The position numbers were made by a program, and so were the translations under genes. The notes beneath the pieces are model-generated. The model saw nothing but the letters and a program-made list of their open reading frames with translations, was not told the origin of the DNA and did no database searches. DNA of 19,149 bases, taken from assembly GCA_045655125.1 (NCBI GenBank), contig JAZOOR010000068.1:1-19149 (forward strand). The letters run 5' to 3'. Positions 13,703 through 19,149 of this stretch are shown piece after piece. This stretch comes from SIG578 sp045655125. Its GTDB lineage: Bacteria > Bacillota > Clostridia > Oscillospirales > Ruminococcaceae. Each line of letters opens with the position of its first letter. Within the stretch, counting starts at the first letter, position 1.

Positions 13703-15913
13703 TGGTAAATTGAGAAATTTCTTCTTTTGAAATAGTGCTTTATCTTTAAGGTAAAAGGGCTCGCTTTGCGAATCACCAAGGTAGACAACACCCTTTGTTT
13801 TAAGGCTTGATTTCAGATATTTCGGACTTTCTATATTTTCACTAAGTATAAAATATTCTGTATTGTATCTACTTATAAATGGGAGAGCCTTGCTGTTAGC
13901 AATGAGCAAATTACAAGAAAAGCTTTGAGGCAAATCATCGGACGAAGCAATATTTAAGTGCGCAATTTTAAAGCCATCAATATCATAAATTACAAGGGTG
14001 TTCTTTCCGTATGTTTCAATGAATACAGAAACCTTTGTGTAATGCATAGAAAAATTTTCACTTATGTAGGTGTTTTTGGAAAACATCTTTCCAATTGAGA
14101 AAATAGCAGCAGAATACTGCTTAGGTATAACAAGATTAGAGACGGCTTTGTCTTTTACAAAATGTGTAAGTAGAGAAACATCTGACGACGGAATACTTTC
14201 AGCTGAAAGCAGTATTATTGAATTTTCACCGCTGTCTGAAAGTGCGCTGTTTATAGCATATGATGTATCCTTTGTAAAACCGCTGATAAACTGCTTGCCG
14301 CCATATTCTATGAGAAGCGCAGAGGCAGAACCGTCAATAACAGAAATTTTAGCTAAATTTCTGTATAGAATTTTATTTGATATAATCGCAGTGCAGATAA
14401 TGGGAACACACAAAAGAGCTGCAGCTATGCAGTTTTTAAACGGATGCCGTGAAAGTGCTGCTGCCGCAAAAATTATAACAGCAACAATGACAATAAAGAC
14501 AGTGAAATCACTCTTAATGTTGATTTTTGAAAACGAAAGAGCGCTAAACCACTCAGACAGCCACATTATACAGGATACAAATAAACGTGAAACAAAAAAG
14601 AGTGGTTTGCAGATAAAGGTAAAGGGTGTTAATGATATTAGCGCTGCTGAGAGTGAAAATGCAAGCATGAATGGAAGCAGGGGAGAGATTAAGAGGTTTA
14701 CGATGGGTGAATATGTAGCAAGATACCCGAATACACACAGTGATACGGGAATTGTAAACAAAAAGGCAAAGAAACACGGTAAAATCAGCCTTAACACCAG
14801 ATGAAATATAAGACGGGGAATTGAAACAGTTTTAAGGCTGAATTTCATTCTCTCTTTTTCGAGTATATTTTGTGAAATTATAAGTCCCGTTGTCGCAGAG
14901 AAGGAAAGCAGAAATCCAATGTTGGTTATAGCATAAGGATTTGCAAAGCATATAATTACTGCTGATAGGGCGAGTGCCGTGGGTGCATCGTAGTCGCGCC
15001 GTATGCACTGAGCAAGTAATCCTATTGTTGTCATTACCGCTGCTCTGATAATAGATGGAGTAAAACCTGTCATTATCATCATCAAAATGGTAAATATAAG
15101 CGAAATAATGGTTCTGGATATTTTGCCAAACCCTAAAAATAGCAAAAGCGTATTTATAAGCGAAACTATTATCGAAAGGTGCAGTCCCGAAACAGCAAGC
15201 AGGTGGCTTATTCCTGCAGAGGCAAATAAATTTGAGGTGTCAGCGCCAATATAATCGCGCTTTCCAAAAAGAACTGCACTTATAATATTCCCTCTCTCAT
15301 CGGGGATGGCGGAGCGGATGTTAAACGCCATTTTATCTCTTATTCTACAAATTTCGCGCAAAATAGAAAAGTCATTTTTGTTTGTGACTTTAGCATCGCC
15401 TAAGGTTATAGCAGAACCGTGAATACTGTTTGATAGATAGTATTTTTCAGAAGATGAAACAGAGTCATTTGAGAAAAAAGAAACCTCTGCACAAATCTTA
15501 TCGTAATCGTAAAGATTATCAGCATTTGAGCAGTATAATCTTATTTTCATATCACGGGGAGCGGAACTGCCGTCTATTGTATATAGCTTTGCAATGTAAA
15601 ATTTGTCCCCGTCATCAGATAGCTCCGTTTCTAAAACTGTTGCGGTAATATCCGCACTTTTGCCAGCAAGCTGCTTTGCGGGTTTAATTGTAATATGATT
15701 GTATACAAGAAAGCTTAAAACAGTAAGACAAGAAATAAGCAGTAGTATAGCGGTGTTTTTAACTTTACGAATAAAAAGAAATGTAATAAAAAATATAATA
15801 GCTGCCGCAGCTAAAATGGCTGCGACAGCACTGAGAAAAGAGGCGGGCAGAATGATAGCGGTTGTGAGGGTGGCTAAATAGACTAAACAAGCGGTCAACA
15901 GTGGCCTTTTCAT
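13697..15913 (-). CDS. comEC: ComEC/Rec2 family competence protein with degenerate C-terminal domain
   Basis: ComEC is the inner-membrane channel for single-stranded DNA uptake. The 738-residue protein has N-terminal membrane helices (about 5-73) and an OB-like external region (about 85-175). The Competence domain follows, with GKRDYI and HLLAVSGLH at 237-245, then GFTPSIIRA, the FLLSFSATTGL region and many membrane helices to about 513. The last part (about 521-738) occupies the place of the metallo-beta-lactamase domain. Its usual LDVGQGD reads VIDGSAS, and the HxHxDH metal motif is missing; the nearest sequence is SSDVSLLTHF. AGGAGG lies 9 bases before the ATG. The gene sits among housekeeping genes, as comEC often does in Clostridia, and no other competence gene is in view. 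Confidence 0.92.
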   Translation of the reverse strand: MKRPLLTACLVYLATLTTAIILPASFLSAVAAILAAAAIIFFITFLFIRKVKNTAILLLISCLTVLSFLVYNHITIKPAKQLAGKSADITATVLETELSDDGDKFYIAKLYTIDGSSAPRDMKIRLYCSNADNLYDYDKICAEVSFFSNDSVSSSEKYYLSNSIHGSAITLGDAKVTNKNDFSILREICRIRDKMAFNIRSAIPDERGNIISAVLFGKRDYIGADTSNLFASAGISHLLAVSGLHLSIIVSLINTLLLFLGFGKISRTIISLIFTILMMIMTGFTPSIIRAAVMTTIGLLAQCIRRDYDAPTALALSAVIICFANPYAITNIGFLLSFSATTGLIISQNILEKERMKFSLKTVSIPRLIFHLVLRLILPCFFAFLFTIPVSLCVFGYLATYSPIVNLLISPLLPFMLAFSLSAALISLTPFTFICKPLFFVSRLFVSCIMWLSEWFSALSFSKINIKSDFTVFIVIVAVIIFAAAALSRHPFKNCIAAALLCVPIICTAIISNKILYRNLAKISVIDGSASALLIEYGGKQFISGFTKDTSYAINSALSDSGENSIILLSAESIPSSDVSLLTHFVKDKAVSNLVIPKQYSAAIFSIGKMFSKNTYISENFSMHYTKVSVFIETYGKNTLVIYDIDGFKIAHLNIASSDDLPQSFSCNLLIANSKALPFISRYNTEYFILSENIESPKYLKSSLKTKGVVYLGDSQSEPFYLKDKALFQKKKFLNLPL

Positions 15914-15944
15914 TCTGTCCTTCCTCCTTTAGTCCTTATGTAAT

Positions 15945-16484
15945 TTAAGCAAAAAACATAGGAAGCTTTTCAAGATAAATAATATCCTTGCGCTCTGCAG
16001 CATCTCCCTCGGCAAGAACGGCCGCTTTTCCAACGATATTTCCGCCTGCGGAGTTGACAAGCGTTTCAAGCGCGTGAAGAGATTCGCCTGTGCTAATAAC
16101 ATCGTCAACAATGAGCACGCGTTTTCCGGTGAGGTAGTCTGCCTCGGTGCTGTCAAGATAAAGCATCTGAAGCTTTTCTGTTGTAATAGATTTAACCTCA
16201 ACATGAATGGGGGACTGCATATAAAGCTTATTCATCTTTCTTGCAACGATATATTTTTCACCTATCTGTCTTGCCATTTCGTATGCAAGGGGAATACCCT
16301 TTGATTCTGCCGTAACAATAACATCGTGCTTTGGAACCTTTTTAATAAGTTCTTTAGCCGCTGCGATGGTAAGCTCAACATCCGAAAACATAACAAATCC
16401 AGCGATATAAACCTTCTCGTTGATGGGACATATGGGAAGCTGACGCTCAAGACCTGCGACCTTTAATGTATAAAACTTATCCAT
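15945..16484 (-). CDS. Purine-type phosphoribosyltransferase (Apt-like)
   Basis: The 179-residue protein belongs to the type I phosphoribosyltransferase fold, which joins a base to PRPP. The PRPP loop is complete: VLIVDDVISTGES at 123-135 with D127-D128. The pyrophosphate-side loop is AESKGIPLA (59-67), where adenine enzymes usually have ESRGF. The substrate flank has ARKMNKLYMQ. Relatives in Clostridia are commonly annotated as adenine phosphoribosyltransferase, but the differences leave xanthine, another base or a regulatory PurR-like role possible, so I give no symbol. AGGAG lies about 8 bases before the ATG. It is 37 bases downstream of hinT and 31 bases upstream of comEC in the minus-strand operon. 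Confidence 0.85.
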   Translation of the reverse strand: MDKFYTLKVAGLERQLPICPINEKVYIAGFVMFSDVELTIAAAKELIKKVPKHDVIVTAESKGIPLAYEMARQIGEKYIVARKMNKLYMQSPIHVEVKSITTEKLQMLYLDSTEADYLTGKRVLIVDDVISTGESLHALETLVNSAGGNIVGKAAVLAEGDAAERKDIIYLEKLPMFFA

Positions 16485-16521
16485 TTTTTATGCTCCTTTA
16501 ATATTTTTATGATAGAAAGGA

Positions 16522-16860
16522 TTAGCCTGGAGGCCAGGCAAGAAGCCTGCCGCCCAAAACGTGAAAATGGAGGTGTCCGACGGTCTGTCCGCCATCTTCT
16601 CCGCAGTTGTTAACTATGCGGTAACCCTTTTCGAGATTCAGCTCCTTCGCGAGCTTTGCTATAACGGTAAAAATGTGAGCAACGACTTCAGAGTTATTCT
16701 CATTCAGGTCATCTGCACTCTTAATGTGTGCTTTGGGAATTACAAGAAAATGAACGGGAGCCTGAGGCGCGAGGTCGTAAAATGCAATAACCTTTTCGTC
16801 CTCATAAAGCTTGTTAGAGGGAATTTCTCCGCTTGCGATTTTGCAGAAAATGCAGTCCAT
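16522..16860 (-). CDS. hinT: HIT family nucleotide-binding protein (HinT)
   Basis: HinT-type enzymes hydrolyse purine nucleoside phosphoramidates and can release AMP from aminoacyl- or lysyl-AMP. The 112-residue protein opens CIFCKIASGEIPS and carries the histidine triad as HLHFHV (H96, H98, H100) after GQTVG. It ends in WPPG, typical of the bacterial Hint branch. Length is normal. Its AGGAGG (16868-16873) overlaps the alaS stop codon, and the gene starts 12 bases after alaS, so the two are cotranscribed. Being next to a tRNA synthetase fits the proposed clean-up of aminoacyl-adenylates, though that is inference. Confidence 0.93.
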   Translation of the reverse strand: MDCIFCKIASGEIPSNKLYEDEKVIAFYDLAPQAPVHFLVIPKAHIKSADDLNENNSEVVAHIFTVIAKLAKELNLEKGYRIVNNCGEDGGQTVGHLHFHVLGGRLLAWPPG

Positions 16861-16872
16861 TTTATTTCCTCC

Positions 16873-19149
16873 TTATTTATTATTTATAGCCTCAATAAAC
16901 TGTTTTGCGGCTTCAAAGCAGGCATCGACTTTACTAAGTTCTTTAAATCCTGCCATAGCGCTGTCAGGTCTGCCGCCGCCGCTGCCACCGGCTGCAGTTG
17001 CCGCGGCTCTTGCAATATTACCTGCGTGAGCACCCAGAGAAACAGCCTCTTTTCCGCAGCAGACACAGAGAGTGCCTTTTGCGCCGTCATCGCTTGCAAG
17101 AACAGTAACGTTAAAGGGGTCAGAATCGCGCATAGAATCGGAAAGGGAACGCATAGCATCAGGTTTTACATTTTCGAGCTTGGCGCAGATAAGGTGGAAA
17201 GGACCAACCTCTACTATATTATCTGCAAGATTTCCGCTCTGCTCTGCTGCCATCTTGCGATTTATAGCTTCGAGCTCTTTTTCTTTTTGTTTGAGCTCCT
17301 CAGAAACAGCGGTAATCTTTGAAACAAGCTCCAAAGGATTTGCAAGCTTCAGTGCCGATGCAGCATTATTTATAAGCTCAAGATTTGCATTGATATATTC
17401 AAGCAGATTAGCTCCTGTAACAGCCTCTATTCTGCGAATGCCTGATGCAACTGAGGCTTCGCTGAGAATTTTGAAAAGTCCGATTTCAGAGGTGTTTTTA
17501 ACATGTGTGCCACCGCAAAGCTCTATAGAATAATCTCCTGCCGAAACTACACGGACAGTATCTGAATATTTTTCTGAGAAGAGAGCCATAGCGCCCATTT
17601 CCTTTGCCTCGCTAAGTGACATTTCCTTAACACAAACAGGCAGGGCAGAGAGAATAGCAGAATTTACTTCCTTTTCTATTTTTTTAAGCTCATCTGTCGA
17701 TACACCTGAGAAGTGAGAGAAGTCAAAGCGCAGCCTTTTGTCATCAACCAGCTGACCCGCCTGATGAACGTGATCGCCTAAGGTGTTTCTGAGCGCTGCC
17801 TGAAGCAGATGGGCACAGGTGTGATTTCTCATAACAGCAGCTCTGCGCTGTGCATCTACAGTTGCGGTAGCATTGCAATCTGCTGAAATAATTCCGCTTT
17901 CAACAGTTCCTATACAGAATATTTTTCCGCTCTTATCTTTCTTGCAATCGGTTATAGATACAACAGTTTCTCCGCAGATAACTTTTCCGTGGTCAGAAAC
18001 CTGTCCTCCGCTTTCTGCATAGAAGGGAACTTTGTCAAGAAGCAGTGTAACATCAGCACCCTCGGGTGCAGAGTCAACGCATTTTCCATCGCGTATAACA
18101 GCCCTTACAACGCAGTCGCAACTTAAAGATTCATATCCGCAAAATTCGGTCGTTATATCTGCAATGCCCTCAATTTCATTGTCAACCCAACCGAGAACAT
18201 CAAGATTTTCTCTTGCTTTTCTAGCCTTTGCTCTCTGCTCCTGCATAAGTGCGCGGAAAGCATCCTCATCAACGGATAAGCCTTTTTCAGAAACCATTTC
18301 GCGTGTAAGGTCAATAGGGAATCCGTAGGTATCATAAAGCTTAAATGCGGCATCTCCGGGAAACAACTCGGATTTTGCTTTAATCTGCTTTTCTATAAGC
18401 TCATAAACAAGCTCCATACCCTTGTCGATGGTCTTTGCAAAGCTTTCTTCCTCGTTGCGAACAACCTTTTTGATATAATCTGCCTTTTCTACAAGCTCAC
18501 TGTAGGCGGATTTATTTTCGTTTATAACTGTATCACAAACTTCATAAAGGAAAGACTTATCAATTCCAAGCAGCTTTCCGTGGCAGGCTGCGCGCCTGAG
18601 AAGACGGCGCAGAACATATCCGCGGCCTTCATTTGAGGGGATAACTCCATCTGAAATCATAAAGACGGTGCTTCTTATGTGGTCGGTGATTATGCGAAGA
18701 GAAACATCGGTCTTTTCGTCTTTTTTATACTCGACATTTGCAATGCGGCATATGTGCTTCATAATGTTCTGCACAGTGTCAACTTCAAAAAGGTTATCAA
18801 CGCCCTGCATAATGCAGGCAAGGCGCTCAAGACCCATACCTGTGTCGATGTTAGGATGCTCCATAGGAGCGTAGTTGCCGTTTCCGTCTGAATTATACTG
18901 CGAGAAAACAAGGTTCCAGAATTCGACATAACGGTCGCAGTCGCAGCCGACAGCACAGCCTTCCTTGCCGCAGCCGTGTTCTTCTCCGCGGTCAAAGTAA
19001 ATTTCTGAGCAGGGACCGCAGGGACCGCTGCCGATTTCCCAGAAATTATCCTCACGGCCAAGCTTTACAATTCTTTCTCTCGGAACACCTACTTCATTAA
19101 CCCAGATGTCGATTGCCTCATCATCGGTTTCAAAAACAGAAACCCATAT
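16873..19149 (-). CDS. alaS: Alanyl-tRNA synthetase (5' end outside the window)
   Basis: AlaS charges tRNA-Ala and edits mischarged serine and glycine. The frame stays open to the right edge of the window, giving 758 residues of a family near 880, so roughly the first 115-120 residues are missing. Seen in order are the class II core (ETDDEAIDIW, NFWEIGSGPCGPCSEIYFD), motif 3 as DTGMGLERLACI, and a tRNA-recognition region with RGYVLRRLLRRA. The editing domain has zinc-site residues in NHTCAHLLQAAL and ELCGGTHV, and the C-terminal DHHA1 domain has GGGRPDSAMAGF. An internal ATG at 18864 lies well inside the core and is not the start. It is the first visible gene of the minus-strand operon; its promoter is outside the window. 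Confidence 0.97.
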   Translation of the reverse strand: MWVSVFETDDEAIDIWVNEVGVPRERIVKLGREDNFWEIGSGPCGPCSEIYFDRGEEHGCGKEGCAVGCDCDRYVEFWNLVFSQYNSDGNGNYAPMEHPNIDTGMGLERLACIMQGVDNLFEVDTVQNIMKHICRIANVEYKKDEKTDVSLRIITDHIRSTVFMISDGVIPSNEGRGYVLRRLLRRAACHGKLLGIDKSFLYEVCDTVINENKSAYSELVEKADYIKKVVRNEEESFAKTIDKGMELVYELIEKQIKAKSELFPGDAAFKLYDTYGFPIDLTREMVSEKGLSVDEDAFRALMQEQRAKARKARENLDVLGWVDNEIEGIADITTEFCGYESLSCDCVVRAVIRDGKCVDSAPEGADVTLLLDKVPFYAESGGQVSDHGKVICGETVVSITDCKKDKSGKIFCIGTVESGIISADCNATATVDAQRRAAVMRNHTCAHLLQAALRNTLGDHVHQAGQLVDDKRLRFDFSHFSGVSTDELKKIEKEVNSAILSALPVCVKEMSLSEAKEMGAMALFSEKYSDTVRVVSAGDYSIELCGGTHVKNTSEIGLFKILSEASVASGIRRIEAVTGANLLEYINANLELINNAASALKLANPLELVSKITAVSEELKQKEKELEAINRKMAAEQSGNLADNIVEVGPFHLICAKLENVKPDAMRSLSDSMRDSDPFNVTVLASDDGAKGTLCVCCGKEAVSLGAHAGNIARAAATAAGGSGGGRPDSAMAGFKELSKVDACFEAAKQFIEAINNK

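Noticed and set aside
14070..14804. A 244-codon plus-strand frame opposite comEC.
   Set aside because: It is antisense to the comEC membrane and C-terminal regions and has no recognisable domain or start signal.
16525..16539. A GCCTGG-AGG-CCAGGC palindrome at the end of hinT.
   Set aside because: It encodes the conserved WPPG end and is not followed by a T-run on the minus strand, so it is not a convincing terminator.
16561..17322. A 253-codon plus-strand frame opposite alaS and hinT.
   Set aside because: It spans two well-supported genes on the other strand and has no family likeness.

Overview
The window comes from a moderately AT-rich bacterial chromosome. It looks like a member of the Clostridia (Bacillota), probably a gut-type Oscillospirales or relative. 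The grounds are strong AGGAGG ribosome binding sites, a DUF951-prfA-ywlC-coaE-lytic transglycosylase block, a ComEC-HolA-TOPRIM/DUF4093 run, and a surface protein with BspA-type leucine-rich repeats and cell-wall-binding repeats. This placement is inferred from gene content only.

Left part (1-2643). The end of a peptidoglycan-binding-domain gene is followed by a terminator. Next comes a roughly 137-bp palindromic MITE-like repeat, then a strong hairpin, a near-consensus promoter and a secreted protein (735-2597). That protein has 11 leucine-rich repeats, a Cys/His-rich linker and a choline-binding-type tail built from an 84-residue tandem duplication. A 15-bp hairpin separates it from the convergent S1-domain gene (2642-3568, minus strand).

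Middle part (3702-8695, plus strand). A promoter at 3702-3730 leads into a tightly packed probable operon: DUF951 protein, release factor 1 (prfA), threonylcarbamoyl-AMP synthase (ywlC), dephospho-CoA kinase (coaE), a membrane-anchored lytic transglycosylase and an M18 aminopeptidase. It ends at a hairpin shared with the convergent operon. The genes serve translation termination, tRNA t6A modification, CoA synthesis and wall or peptide turnover. ywlC has no good standard start codon near its ribosome binding site.

Right part (8694-19149, minus strand). Read 5' to 3' this is alaS (truncated by the window end), hinT, a purine-type phosphoribosyltransferase, comEC, holA, a TOPRIM/DUF4093 protein resembling RNase M5, an MBOAT O-acyltransferase, a DHHW/AlgX-like protein and a membrane NERD protein. 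Spacings are short (4-bp overlap to 52 bp), so this is probably one long operon with an internal promoter before holA. The first genes are housekeeping; the last three look like a cell-surface polymer acetylation module with an unassigned NERD partner.

No tRNA, rRNA, CRISPR array or clear defence system is visible. The observations most worth checking are the ComEC C-terminal domain that lacks its metal-binding motif, the MBOAT-DHHW-NERD tail, the palindromic repeat, the duplication in the surface protein, and the ywlC start codon.
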